Of a stretch of 64,000 nucleotides of DNA, positions 7,373 through 15,703 are shown one piece after another. The stretch is from Erythrobacter sp. (lineage in GTDB: Bacteria > Pseudomonadota > Alphaproteobacteria > Sphingomonadales > Sphingomonadaceae). Both the position numbers and the translations under genes were made by a program. Where the stretch lies: positions 178,243 to 242,242 of the forward strand of contig DAICXZ010000009.1 in the NCBI GenBank assembly GCA_027311945.1, read 5' to 3'. Below the pieces are notes generated by a model. It searched no databases. It was given only the letters and a program-made list of their open reading frames with translations, and was not told the origin of the DNA. Every line of letters starts with the position of its first letter. The stretch's first letter is position 1.

Positions 7373-9034
7373 TCACATATTCGGATAGTTCGGCCCGCCG
7401 CCACCTTCAGGCGTGGTCCATTCGATATTCTGGTTCGGGTCCTTGATGTCGCAAGTCTTGCAGTGGACGCAGTTCTGCGCGTTGATCTGGAACTTCGGCT
7501 CCTTGCCGTCCTCGATCAGCCACTCGTAGACCCCCGCCGGGCAATAGCGTGTCGATGGCCCGGCAAAGACACCCAGTTCGCTCACCCGCTGCAGCTCCAT
7601 ATCCGCCACCTTCAGGTGGTTGGGCTGGTCCTCGGCGTGGTTAGTGAACGAGTAGGACACACTGGTGAGCCGGTCGAAGCTGATCTTGCCGTCGGGCGCG
7701 GGATAGACGATCGGCTTGTGCAGGTCGGCGCGTTGCAGTTCTTCGTAGTCGCGGTGGTGCTTCATCGTGATCGGCAGGCCGATCTTCAGGGTGCGCATCC
7801 ACATGTCCGCGCCCGCCAGCACGGTGCCGATGTCGTTGCCGAATTTCGCCACCGCCGGCTGTGCGTTCTTCACCAGCTTCAGCTCAGAAGCGATCCAACT
7901 CGTCCGCAGAGCCGCAGAGTATTCCATCACCGCATCATGCTCGCGGCCAGCGGCAATCGCGGCGGCGACAGACTCGGCCGCCAGCATCCCGCTCTTCATC
8001 GCGGTGTGGCTGCCCTTGATGCGCGGCACGTTCACGAAGCCCGCCGCACAGCCGATCAGCGCGCCGCCGGGGAAAGCGAGCTGCGGCACCGACTGCCACC
8101 CGCCTTCGTTGATCGCCCGCGCGCCATAGGCCACGCGCTTGCCGCCGTCGAGGATCGCGCGGATTTCCGGGTGCTGCTTCCAGCGCTGGAATTCGTGGAA
8201 CGGCGAGACGTAGGGGTTCTTGTAATCAAGCGCAGTCACGAAGCCCAAGGCCACCTGCCCGCCCGCCTGATGGTAGAGGAAGCCCCCGCCCCAGGTGTCG
8301 CTTTCGCTCAAAGGCCAGCCCTGCGTGTGGATCACCCGCCCCGGCACGTGCTTGGCGGGGTCAATGTCCCACAGTTCCTTGATGCCGAGGCCGTAGACCT
8401 GCGGCTCGCAGTTCGCTTCCAGATCGAAGCGCGCCTTCATCTGCTTGGTGAGATTGCCGCGCGCGCCTTCTGCGAAGAGCGTGTACTTGGCCTCGATCTC
8501 CATGCCGGGCTGGAAATCGCCCTTGTGGCTACCATCGGCGGCGACGCCCATGTCCTGCGTGATCACGCCCTTCACCGCGCCATCCTCGCCAAACAGCACT
8601 TCGGCGGCGGGGAAGCCGGGGAACACCATCACGCCCAGCGCCTCAGCCTGTTCGGCCAGCCAGCGGGTGAGATTGCCGAGCGAGCCGGTGTAGCAGCCGT
8701 GGTTGCTCATCAGCGGCGGCATGAACGCGTGGGGCAGACTGGTCTTGCCGCTCTTCGAGAGCGCCCAGTGCCAGTTGTCGGTCACCGGCGTTTGCGCCAT
8801 CGGGCAATCCATCGTGCGCCATTCGGGCAGCAGTTCGTCAAGCGCCTTCGGGTCAACCACAGCGCCCGAAAGGATATGCGCGCCGATCTCCGAGCCCTTT
8901 TCGAGCACGACCACTTCCAGCTCTCCGTTGAGCTGTTTCAACCGGATCGCGGCGGAAAGGCCGGCTGGCCCGCCACCGACGATGACGACGTCGCAGGGCA
9001 TGCTTTCGCGTTCGATTTCCACTTCGCCACTCAT
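7373..9034 (-). CDS. Electron transfer flavoprotein-ubiquinone oxidoreductase
   Basis: A 553-residue membrane-associated FAD and [4Fe-4S] enzyme that passes electrons from ETF to ubiquinone. The Rossmann motif VVIVGGGPAGLSAA is at about residues 16-29, followed by EKGSEIGAHILSGAV. The C-terminal cluster ligands are C498 and C522, C525 and C528 in NCVHCKTCDIKDPNQNIEW. The ATG (MSGEVEIERESMPCDV) is preferred, because the further 31 residues upstream lack similarity to the family N-terminus. It is divergent from the UDG-like gene at 9111. A repeat unit begins right after its stop. Confidence 0.95.
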   Translation of the reverse strand: MSGEVEIERESMPCDVVIVGGGPAGLSAAIRLKQLNGELEVVVLEKGSEIGAHILSGAVVDPKALDELLPEWRTMDCPMAQTPVTDNWHWALSKSGKTSLPHAFMPPLMSNHGCYTGSLGNLTRWLAEQAEALGVMVFPGFPAAEVLFGEDGAVKGVITQDMGVAADGSHKGDFQPGMEIEAKYTLFAEGARGNLTKQMKARFDLEANCEPQVYGLGIKELWDIDPAKHVPGRVIHTQGWPLSESDTWGGGFLYHQAGGQVALGFVTALDYKNPYVSPFHEFQRWKQHPEIRAILDGGKRVAYGARAINEGGWQSVPQLAFPGGALIGCAAGFVNVPRIKGSHTAMKSGMLAAESVAAAIAAGREHDAVMEYSAALRTSWIASELKLVKNAQPAVAKFGNDIGTVLAGADMWMRTLKIGLPITMKHHRDYEELQRADLHKPIVYPAPDGKISFDRLTSVSYSFTNHAEDQPNHLKVADMELQRVSELGVFAGPSTRYCPAGVYEWLIEDGKEPKFQINAQNCVHCKTCDIKDPNQNIEWTTPEGGGGPNYPNM

Positions 9035-9110
9035 CGTTTCGGCCCGTTTTGCAGTGAGATCATGGCACCGGGGCTTGATCGCTACCCGCGCCCGCGTCAA
9101 GGGTGGCCCC

Positions 9111-9836
9111 GTGCTCGGGTTCGACAATTCACCTGCTGGTTCTTTCGCCGATCAGCTTGCCGCGATCAATGCGTGGTGGGCCGACGCGGGTGTCGATCAC
9201 CTGTTCGACGACGAGCCGCAGGCGCTGCTGCGCGAGAAGATAGACAGCCCTGAGGCACCCCCGAAAGCAGCGGAACGGACTCCCGAAGCCCAGGTGGCGC
9301 CGGTTCCGAGCTTCGACGCCTCGACCTTGCCGAGCTCGCTGGAGGCCTTCGCCAGCTGGTGGCTCGATCCGGCGACGGAGCTTCCGCTTGCTCATGGCAA
9401 CCGCGTCCCGGCGCGGGGCACCAGGGAGGCGAGCCTTATGGTGCTGGTGCCGATGCCTGAGGCGGGCGACAGTGATCGGCTGCTCGCGGGCGATCACGGG
9501 CAGCTCATCGCGAACATCCTGCGCGCGCTCGGTCTGACGGAAGATCAGGCCTATTTCGCCAGCGCCCTGCCTTGCCCCACCACCATGCCCGACTGGCCCG
9601 GCCTTGCCCGCGCTGGTCTTAACGCCATCACCGAGCGGCATATCGCACTCGCCGCGCCGCAGCGGGTGTTGGTGCTTGGTGACGGCATGGGGCAGATGCT
9701 TGGCCTTGCGCAGGGGCCGGGGCAGCTCGCCGAAATCCCGGCGCTTGCCGCGCGCGCGCCCGAACACCTCCTTGCTCACCCACGCCAGCGCGCCCGTCTC
9801 TGGCGTGCGCTGCTCGACTGGATGCCCAGCCAATGA
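9111..9836 (+). CDS. Divergent uracil-DNA glycosylase superfamily protein
   Basis: A 241-residue protein with GTG as the most plausible start, since no ATG is available without overlapping the divergent ETF-QO gene. The second half follows the outline of family 4/5 uracil-DNA glycosylases: LMVLVPMPEAGDSD, GDHGQLIANILRALGL, AYFASALPCP, VLVLGDGMGQML and LLAHPRQRARLWRAL. However, the expected GEAPG..E motif and the HPS motif are changed (VPMPEAGD and HPRQR), so base-excision activity is doubtful. The first ~100 residues are low-complexity linker. Its stop overlaps the start of the transglycosylase by 4 bases. Confidence 0.7.
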   Translation: MLGFDNSPAGSFADQLAAINAWWADAGVDHLFDDEPQALLREKIDSPEAPPKAAERTPEAQVAPVPSFDASTLPSSLEAFASWWLDPATELPLAHGNRVPARGTREASLMVLVPMPEAGDSDRLLAGDHGQLIANILRALGLTEDQAYFASALPCPTTMPDWPGLARAGLNAITERHIALAAPQRVLVLGDGMGQMLGLAQGPGQLAEIPALAARAPEHLLAHPRQRARLWRALLDWMPSQ

Positions 9837-11608
9837 CTCTTCGCCCCTTCACCCTTCAAATTGCCCTTGGCCTCGCCGCTACGGCTTGCCTGTGTGCACC
9901 CGCCGCCGCGCAGGATTCGCGCACCTATTTCACCGCCCGCATTACCCAGAGCGACGTGCCGCAGGTGCTCAGCCAGTCGGATCGCGACTATTACGGTGCG
10001 CTGTTCAACGCTATCGACGGCGAGCGCTGGGGCGAGGTCGAAGGCCTGCTGGCGCAGCGTCAGGATGGTCCGCTCCAAACCGTCGCCCGCGCTGAGTACT
10101 ATCTTGCCGCCAATTCCCCGCGCGTCGAGGCTCCGCAGATCGAGGCTTGGATGCAGAGCGGTCGCAACCTGCCGCAGGCCGAGCAACTGGCCCGGCTGGG
10201 CGAGCGGCGCGGGGCATCGGTTCCCGTGACGCTGCCCGCCAAACAAGGGTTCGTCCAGCAGCCGGGGCAGGTGCGCCGCACCCGCCCCCGCTCGGTCAGG
10301 GATGGCACCATGCCCTCCGAAATCGAAGCCGCGATCCTCGAACGCATCACCAACGATGATCCCCATGGCGCACGCCAGCTGCTTGACGGGGTCGACGCTT
10401 CGCTCAGCTCCGATGCGCGGGCCGAGTGGCGGCAGCGCGTGGCATGGTCCTATTTCATCGAGAACATGGATGATCAGGCGCTCGCCATGGCCCGCACTGT
10501 CAGCGAAGGGACCGGTGAATGGGTGGCCGAAGGTCAGTGGGTGGAAGGTCTTGCCGCCTGGCGGCTCAACGATTGCGAAACCGCGCTCGATGCGTTCCGG
10601 CGCTCGGCCTATGGCGCAATCAATCCCGAACTGCGCACGGCAGCGCTCTATTGGGGGGCGCGCTCGGCGCTGCTGTGCCGCCAGCCCGAACAGGCCACCG
10701 AGCTGCTCGGCCTCGCGGCGTCCAATGACGAGACGATGTACGGGATGCTCGCCGCCGAACAGCTCGGCCGCGCTCTGCCCGACCGGGTGGAAAGTGCCGA
10801 TTTCACCGAGGCCGACTGGCAGCAGCTGAGCGGCAACGAGAACGTCCGCATTGCGGTAGCCTTGGCGGAGCTTGACCGCGATGTGCTGAGCAGTGAAATC
10901 TTGCTGCATGAGGCTGCCATCGGCCCGTCCAGCAACTATCCCGCGCTCTCACGTCTGGCGCGCTCGCTCGGCTTCCCGCAGACGCAGCTCTACATGGCCT
11001 ATAACGCACCCGTCGGCACCAGCAGCGATCCGGCCTCTTACTTCCCCGCCCCGAAGATCGCGCCGCGCGGCGGGTGGCAGATCGACCCCGCACTCGCCTT
11101 CGCGCATATCCTGCAGGAATCGAATTTCCGCGCCAATGCGGTCAGCCCTGCCAATGCGCAAGGGCTGATGCAGATCACCCCGATCACGGTCCGCCAGCAC
11201 GCGGGCTGCGTCGGCCAGTCCTCGGGTTCGATCGACGTGTTTGACGAGAGCACCAACCTCGCGCTTGGCCAGTGCAACATACAGATGCTGCGAAACGATG
11301 CAGGCATTCAGGGCCAATTGCCCAAGATGATGGCCGCCTACAACGCCGGGCTCACCCCGGTCCGCCGCTGGGAGAGCGAGGTTAACGATCAGGGCGATCC
11401 GCTGCTTTACATGGAAGCGATTCCCTATTGGGAAACGCGCAGCTATGTCGCGATCGTGATGCGGAATTACTGGATGTACGAGCGGCAGGCCAATGCCCCC
11501 TCGGCCAGTCGCCGGGCGCTGGCGCAGAACGTCTGGCCGCTGCTGACCACTGGCACCGCCGGCGAGGAACGCGGGCAGACCAGTGGCCGCGTCTACTTCT
11601 CAAACTAG
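9833..11608 (+). CDS. Soluble lytic murein transglycosylase
   Basis: A 591-residue secreted enzyme with a signal peptide (about residues 1-26, ending CAPAAAQ), a long helical superhelix region as in Slt70, and a C-terminal SLT domain. The domain shows AHILQESNFRANAVSPANAQ with catalytic glutamate E429, then GLMQITP and MMAAYNAG. It cleaves peptidoglycan in the periplasm with formation of 1,6-anhydro-MurNAc. It is coupled to the UDG-like gene by an ATGA overlap and followed 9 bases later by moaB. In principle its products feed the recycling pathway whose AmgK-MurU genes lie at 52-54 kb. Confidence 0.92.
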   Translation: MTLRPFTLQIALGLAATACLCAPAAAQDSRTYFTARITQSDVPQVLSQSDRDYYGALFNAIDGERWGEVEGLLAQRQDGPLQTVARAEYYLAANSPRVEAPQIEAWMQSGRNLPQAEQLARLGERRGASVPVTLPAKQGFVQQPGQVRRTRPRSVRDGTMPSEIEAAILERITNDDPHGARQLLDGVDASLSSDARAEWRQRVAWSYFIENMDDQALAMARTVSEGTGEWVAEGQWVEGLAAWRLNDCETALDAFRRSAYGAINPELRTAALYWGARSALLCRQPEQATELLGLAASNDETMYGMLAAEQLGRALPDRVESADFTEADWQQLSGNENVRIAVALAELDRDVLSSEILLHEAAIGPSSNYPALSRLARSLGFPQTQLYMAYNAPVGTSSDPASYFPAPKIAPRGGWQIDPALAFAHILQESNFRANAVSPANAQGLMQITPITVRQHAGCVGQSSGSIDVFDESTNLALGQCNIQMLRNDAGIQGQLPKMMAAYNAGLTPVRRWESEVNDQGDPLLYMEAIPYWETRSYVAIVMRNYWMYERQANAPSASRRALAQNVWPLLTTGTAGEERGQTSGRVYFSN

Positions 11609-11617
11609 GGCACTCCG

Positions 11618-12145
11618 ATGGCAATCGACACCACCCGTACGTTCACTCCCATCACCATCGCGCTGCTGACCGTGTCGGACACGCGCGGCCCGGAGGAGGA
11701 TACCTCGGGCGACATTCTGGCCGAGCGCATCGCCAGCGCGGGCCACACTCTTGGCGCGCGCACGATCCTGCGCGACGATGCCGACCTGATCGCCGCCCAG
11801 CTCGAGGCGTGGATCGACGATCCGGCCATCGACGCCGTGGTTTCGACCGGCGGCACGGGCCTCACCGGGCGCGACGTGACGCCCGAGGCGCTCGACCGCG
11901 TGAAGGAAAAGGACATTCCGGGTTTCGGCGAGCTGTTCCGCTGGGTAAGCTACAACACCATCGGCACCAGCACCGTGCAATCGCGCGCCTGTGCGGTGCT
12001 GGCGCGCGGCACCTATATCTTCGCGCTGCCCGGCTCGAACGGGGCGGTGAAGGATGGCTGGGACAAAATCCTCGCCGAACAGCTCGACAGCCGCAACCGG
12101 CCCTGCAACTTCGTCGAACTGATGCCGAGGCTGCGCGAAAAATAG
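11618..12145 (+). CDS. moaB: Molybdopterin adenylyltransferase-like protein MoaB
   Basis: A 175-residue MoaB/Mog family protein of molybdenum-cofactor synthesis. Seen motifs are ALLTVSDTRGPEEDTSG at the N-terminus, VVSTGGTGLTGRDVTPEAL near residue 75-95 and ALPGSNGAVKDGWDKIL near 150. The length is normal for the family. It lies 9 bases behind the lytic transglycosylase, so it is probably co-transcribed, without an obvious functional link. No other moa or moe genes are in the window. Confidence 0.93.
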   Translation: MAIDTTRTFTPITIALLTVSDTRGPEEDTSGDILAERIASAGHTLGARTILRDDADLIAAQLEAWIDDPAIDAVVSTGGTGLTGRDVTPEALDRVKEKDIPGFGELFRWVSYNTIGTSTVQSRACAVLARGTYIFALPGSNGAVKDGWDKILAEQLDSRNRPCNFVELMPRLREK

Positions 12146-12181
12146 CTTTTCCGACTCTTATGTTCCGTTTATGTTCCTGTT

Positions 12182-13258
12182 ATGGAGCAGCAGCGGATCA
12201 AGGGTCGCGGGGCGCAATCGGGCAAGGTGTCCACCCGCTTTGCGTTGCCCGAGCGGACTGAGGACGGCGACTGGCGCGATGCGCGCGAGGCAATCGACGG
12301 CGCGCCGCCTCCCCTGCGCACCGAAGTGACGGAAGAGCATCCGCGCTCGATACTGAGCTACAACAAATCGCCCGACATCCCGTTCGACCGCTCGATCAAC
12401 GCCTATCGCGGCTGCGAGCACGGCTGCATCTACTGCTTTGCCCGGCCCACTCACGCCTATCTCGATCTTTCGCCAGGGCTGGACTTCGAGACGCGTCTAT
12501 TTGCCAAGCCCAATGCGGCAGAGCTGCTGCGGCGCGAACTGGCGCACCAGCGCTACAAGTGCGCGCCGATTGCGATGGGCACCAACACCGATCCCTACCA
12601 GCCAATCGAGCGGCAATACCGGATCACCCGCCAGATCCTCGAACTGTGCCTCGAACTGCGGCATCCGGTCACGATCACCACCAAGTCCGACCGGGTGCTC
12701 GACGATCTCGATCTTATCTCCGAACTCGCGCGGCATGATCTGATGGCGGTGGCGATCTCGGTCACCTCGCTCGATGCCCGGCTTTCGGGGCAACTCGAAC
12801 CGCGCGCGAGCACGCCCGAAAAGCGCCTTGCCGCGCTGGCAGCCTTGTCGGCGGCGGGCGTCCACACCAATTGCTCGATTGCCCCGGTGATCCCGGCCAT
12901 AACCGACGATGTGATGGAACGGCTGATCGAACGCGCCGCCGTTGCCGGGGTGAAGTCGGCGAGCTGGATACCTTTGCGCCTGCCGCACGAGGTCGCGCCG
13001 CTGTTCCGCGAATGGCTGGAGACCTATTACCCCGATCGCGCCGGCAAGGTCATGGCTACCTTGCGCGACATGCGCGGCGGGCGCGACAACGACCCGCGCT
13101 TCTTCGCCCGGATGCGCCCGCAAGGCGTCTGGGCCGACCTGTTCCGCAAACGCTTCCACCTCGCCTGCCGCCGTGCGGGGCTGTCGCGCAAGGCCGTTAC
13201 GCTCGACACCACCGCTTTTCGCAAGCCTGAGCCAACGGGGCAGCTGTCGCTGTTCTAG
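12182..13258 (+). CDS. Radical SAM protein of the PA0069 / spore-photoproduct-lyase-like family
   Basis: A 358-residue radical SAM enzyme. The cluster motif is CEHGCIYCF (C78, C82, C85), in the setting NAYRGCEHGCIYCFARPTHA typical of the PA0069 family, with downstream ITTKSDRVLDDLDLI and MGTNTDPYQPIE. The reaction of this family has not been established to my knowledge; distant similarity to spore photoproduct lyase SplB does not prove DNA repair. It follows moaB by 36 bases. No obvious terminator follows; a gap of about 120 bp leads to the OmpA gene. Confidence 0.88.
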   Translation: MEQQRIKGRGAQSGKVSTRFALPERTEDGDWRDAREAIDGAPPPLRTEVTEEHPRSILSYNKSPDIPFDRSINAYRGCEHGCIYCFARPTHAYLDLSPGLDFETRLFAKPNAAELLRRELAHQRYKCAPIAMGTNTDPYQPIERQYRITRQILELCLELRHPVTITTKSDRVLDDLDLISELARHDLMAVAISVTSLDARLSGQLEPRASTPEKRLAALAALSAAGVHTNCSIAPVIPAITDDVMERLIERAAVAGVKSASWIPLRLPHEVAPLFREWLETYYPDRAGKVMATLRDMRGGRDNDPRFFARMRPQGVWADLFRKRFHLACRRAGLSRKAVTLDTTAFRKPEPTGQLSLF

Positions 13259-13379
13259 CTCAGGCGAAACGGAGATTTTCACGCTTCGCGCCACTGTCTC
13301 CAATTTGCCTTATGTCGGGCCTAAGCGCTGGCTAACGGTCGTGTTTCTTGATCGCGGCCAGCAGTAAGGGGAATGACGA

Positions 13380-14507
13380 ATGAGACTTTCCGCAATCGGC
13401 CTCCTGACAGCCACAGTGCTCGTTGCGACGCCTGCCATGGCTCGTGACGGCCAGGTTTATGCCGGTCTCGGCGGCGGCGTTGTGTTTGCCGACGATCCGA
13501 CGCTCGCTGTCGATGGCACCAACACCGTTGTCGAGCTCGATCTCGACACCGGTTGGGAAGCAGAAGCCGTGCTCGGCTATGACTTCGGCCCGGTCCGCCT
13601 GGAGGCGGAAGGTGCCTACAAGCACATCACCCTCGGCCCCGTGGATGCCACTTCGGGCGGCATCTACACCGGCGGAACCGCGCTCAGCTTCGCAAGCTTC
13701 GGCCAGGGCCACGGCAAGGTCGATGTCGCCAGCGGCATGGCCAACCTGCTGCTCGACTTTGGCGGTGAAGACGGCCTCGGCTTTGCGGTCGGCGGCGGCG
13801 CGGGTTTCTCCAACGCGCGCTTCTTCGATCTCTCCACCGGCGCGAATATCAATTTCGTCGACGATAACGACATTCGCTTTGCCTATCAGGGTATCGCTCA
13901 GCTGCGCGCGCCACTGTCGAACAATCTCGATGCATCGCTGAAGTACAAGTATCATCGCGTCGATGGCGTTTCGCTGGTCGATGAAGCGAGCCGCAGGCTC
14001 AACACCGATGTGGCGACGCACTCGATCCTGGCTACGCTGATCTACAACTTCGGTGGCAGCAAGCCGGTGGCACCGCCCCCGCCTCCTCCGCCGCCGCCTC
14101 CCCCACCGCCTCCGCCGCCCCCGCCGCCGCCTCCACCGGCTCCGGTTGCGCGTCCGTGTAACACCGGCCCCTACATCGTGTTCTTCGACTGGGATAAGTC
14201 GGACATCACGGCTGAGGCTGCCAGCGTGCTCAACTCGGCGGTTACGGCCTATGGCGACTGCGGCACTGCCCGCATCATGCTTGCCGGCCACACCGACCGT
14301 TCGGGCTCGGCCACGTACAACATGGGTCTGTCGGAGCGTCGTAACGCTTCGGTCCAGCAGTACCTGACCGGCCGCGGCATCCCCGCCGCCCGCATCAGCA
14401 CCGAAGCCTTCGGCGAAACGCAGAACCGCGTGCCGACTGCCGACGGTGTCCGCGAGCTGCAGAACCGCCGGGTCGAAGTGACCTACGGTCCCGGCTCGGG
14501 CAACTAA
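13380..14507 (+). CDS. OmpA-family outer membrane protein with poly-proline linker
   Basis: A 375-residue outer membrane protein with three parts: a signal peptide (residues 1-22, ending PAMA), an eight-strand-type beta-barrel (about 23-225), and a C-terminal OmpA peptidoglycan-binding domain (about 258-370). The last shows FFDWDKSDIT, GHTDRSGSATYNMGLSERRN and NRRVEV. Barrel and domain are joined by an unbroken run of about 22 prolines (about 231-253), which should require EF-P for translation. Two cysteines (RPCNTG and YGDCGT) flank the start of the domain. The ribosome site AAGGGG precedes the ATG, and a strong terminator follows. Confidence 0.93.
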   Translation: MRLSAIGLLTATVLVATPAMARDGQVYAGLGGGVVFADDPTLAVDGTNTVVELDLDTGWEAEAVLGYDFGPVRLEAEGAYKHITLGPVDATSGGIYTGGTALSFASFGQGHGKVDVASGMANLLLDFGGEDGLGFAVGGGAGFSNARFFDLSTGANINFVDDNDIRFAYQGIAQLRAPLSNNLDASLKYKYHRVDGVSLVDEASRRLNTDVATHSILATLIYNFGGSKPVAPPPPPPPPPPPPPPPPPPPPPPAPVARPCNTGPYIVFFDWDKSDITAEAASVLNSAVTAYGDCGTARIMLAGHTDRSGSATYNMGLSERRNASVQQYLTGRGIPAARISTEAFGETQNRVPTADGVRELQNRRVEVTYGPGSGN

Positions 14508-14537
14508 GCCCGGCCGGCCCCAGGGCCAGACATAAAG

Positions 14538-14572
14538 AGGCCCGGCAGGAGCGATCCTGCCGGGCCTTTTTT
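14538..14572. terminator. Strong intrinsic terminator after the OmpA gene
   Basis: A 13-bp perfect stem, AGGCCCGGCAGGA with TCCTGCCGGGCCT, has a GCGA tetraloop and is followed by six T residues. It ends 9 bases before the stop of the convergent Lrp gene and could act on plus-strand transcription. Confidence 0.92.
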
Positions 14573-14580
14573 GTTCGCGC

Positions 14581-15033
14581 TCAATCGAACCGGTGCTTGG
14601 TCGTCGCCAGCAACACGTGGGTGGTGATCTGCGCCACCCCCGGCACGGCAGCGAGCGTCTCGGTGTGGAACTTCTTGTATTGCTGCAACCCGGCAACCTC
14701 GACCCGCAGCAGGTAGGAGGTGGCGCCGGTGATATTGTGGCACTCCACCACCTGCGGAGCGGTAGCCACGGTGCGTTCGAAAGCCTCGAGGTTTTCCTTG
14801 GTATGCGATGAAAGCGCCACGGTGACATAGGCGATGAAACCCGCCCCGCCCGCCAGCGGATCTACCCGAGCGTGGTAGCCCGAGATGACGCCCGAGCGCT
14901 CCAGATCCTGCACCCGTCGCAAGCAAGCCGATGGTGAAAGGCCCACACGCTCGGCCAGCTCGACATTTGTGAGTCGGGCATGGCGCTGAAGCTCGCGCAA
15001 TATCTTGCGGTCAATCTCGTCTTTCTTCGGCAT
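14581..15033 (-). CDS. Lrp/AsnC family transcriptional regulator
   Basis: A 150-residue leucine-responsive-type regulator. The N-terminal helix-turn-helix is seen as DEIDRKILRELQRHARLTN and ELAERVGLSPSACLRRVQ (residues 5-45). The C-terminal RAM/AsnC ligand-binding domain includes VVECHNITGATSYLLRVEV and PGVAQITTHVLLATTKHR. The ATG chosen gives the family N-terminus MPKKDEIDRK. It is divergent from a LysE-type exporter only 49 bp away, a common pair in which the regulator senses an amino acid and controls its export. Confidence 0.93.
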   Translation of the reverse strand: MPKKDEIDRKILRELQRHARLTNVELAERVGLSPSACLRRVQDLERSGVISGYHARVDPLAGGAGFIAYVTVALSSHTKENLEAFERTVATAPQVVECHNITGATSYLLRVEVAGLQQYKKFHTETLAAVPGVAQITTHVLLATTKHRFD

Positions 15034-15102
15034 ATATTGCAGCGATACCCGCCAGTCCGCTAATCTCGCAAGGATATTGCGCATGAAGCAACGTAATATT
15101 GC
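15034..15102. promoter_or_regulatory. Divergent lrp-lysE control region with three ATATTGC repeats
   Basis: ATATTGC occurs at 15034-15040, 15074-15080 and 15096-15102, in direct orientation. The last lies within GCAACGTAATATTGC, a partial palindrome. The spacing, covering both start regions, suits binding of an Lrp oligomer, but this is inference from pattern only. Confidence 0.4.
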
Positions 15103-15703
15103 TGGCATGGATTCAAGCTTTGCCAGCCTTGCCCTGTTCGCGCTCGTCGGCTCGATCACGCCTGGCCCGAACAATATCATGCTTATGACATCGGGCGCGA
15201 ACTTCGGTCTGCGCCGGTCACTCCCGCTGATGCTCGGGATCATAGTGGGCTTTCCCATGCTCATCGCGCTATCCGGTCTTGGTGCCGCCACCATCCTGCT
15301 CGCCCATCCAGGGGCCGCTGTGGCGTTCCGCGCAGGATGCGCCCTCGTGGTGCTGTGGCTGGCGTGGAAGCTGGCCCGCAGCAGCCCGGCAACAGCGCGC
15401 GCTGCGCAGGGCAAGCCAGTCGGCTTTATCGAGGCGTTGAGCCTGCAGTTCATCAACGCCAAGGCATGGGTCGTGGCGATCGCTGCCAGTGCGCTGTTTG
15501 CACCGGGTGGGTCTTACACTGACGTGGCCGTGCTCACGGGCGTGTTTCTGGTGGTCAACGTGCCGTGCGTTATGGTGTGGCTGATGGCCGGGCGCGGGAT
15601 CGAACGGGTACTGCGCAAGGAGAGCCACCTGCGCGTGTTCAATTTCGTGATGGCGGCACTGCTGCTCGGCTCGACCCTGCCCGCGCTGCTCTGGCCTGCC
15701 TAG
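15083..15703 (+). CDS. LysE/RhtB family amino-acid exporter
   Basis: A 206-residue inner-membrane translocator with about six hydrophobic segments. The family signature SITPGPNNIMLMTSGANFG follows the first helix, and ALSLQFINAKAWVVA lies in the middle. The start at 15083 is favoured by AGGA eight bases upstream; an internal ATG at 15107 (MDSSFASLAL) would also fit the family length. It is divergent from the Lrp regulator. The stop abuts that of dnaE with no gap. Confidence 0.9.
   Translation: MKQRNIAGMDSSFASLALFALVGSITPGPNNIMLMTSGANFGLRRSLPLMLGIIVGFPMLIALSGLGAATILLAHPGAAVAFRAGCALVVLWLAWKLARSSPATARAAQGKPVGFIEALSLQFINAKAWVVAIAASALFAPGGSYTDVAVLTGVFLVVNVPCVMVWLMAGRGIERVLRKESHLRVFNFVMAALLLGSTLPALLWPA

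Noticed and set aside
7280-9253. A 657-codon plus-strand frame opposite ETF-QO
   Set aside because: It is histidine- and arginine-rich shadow sequence; ETF-QO is unmistakable on the other strand.
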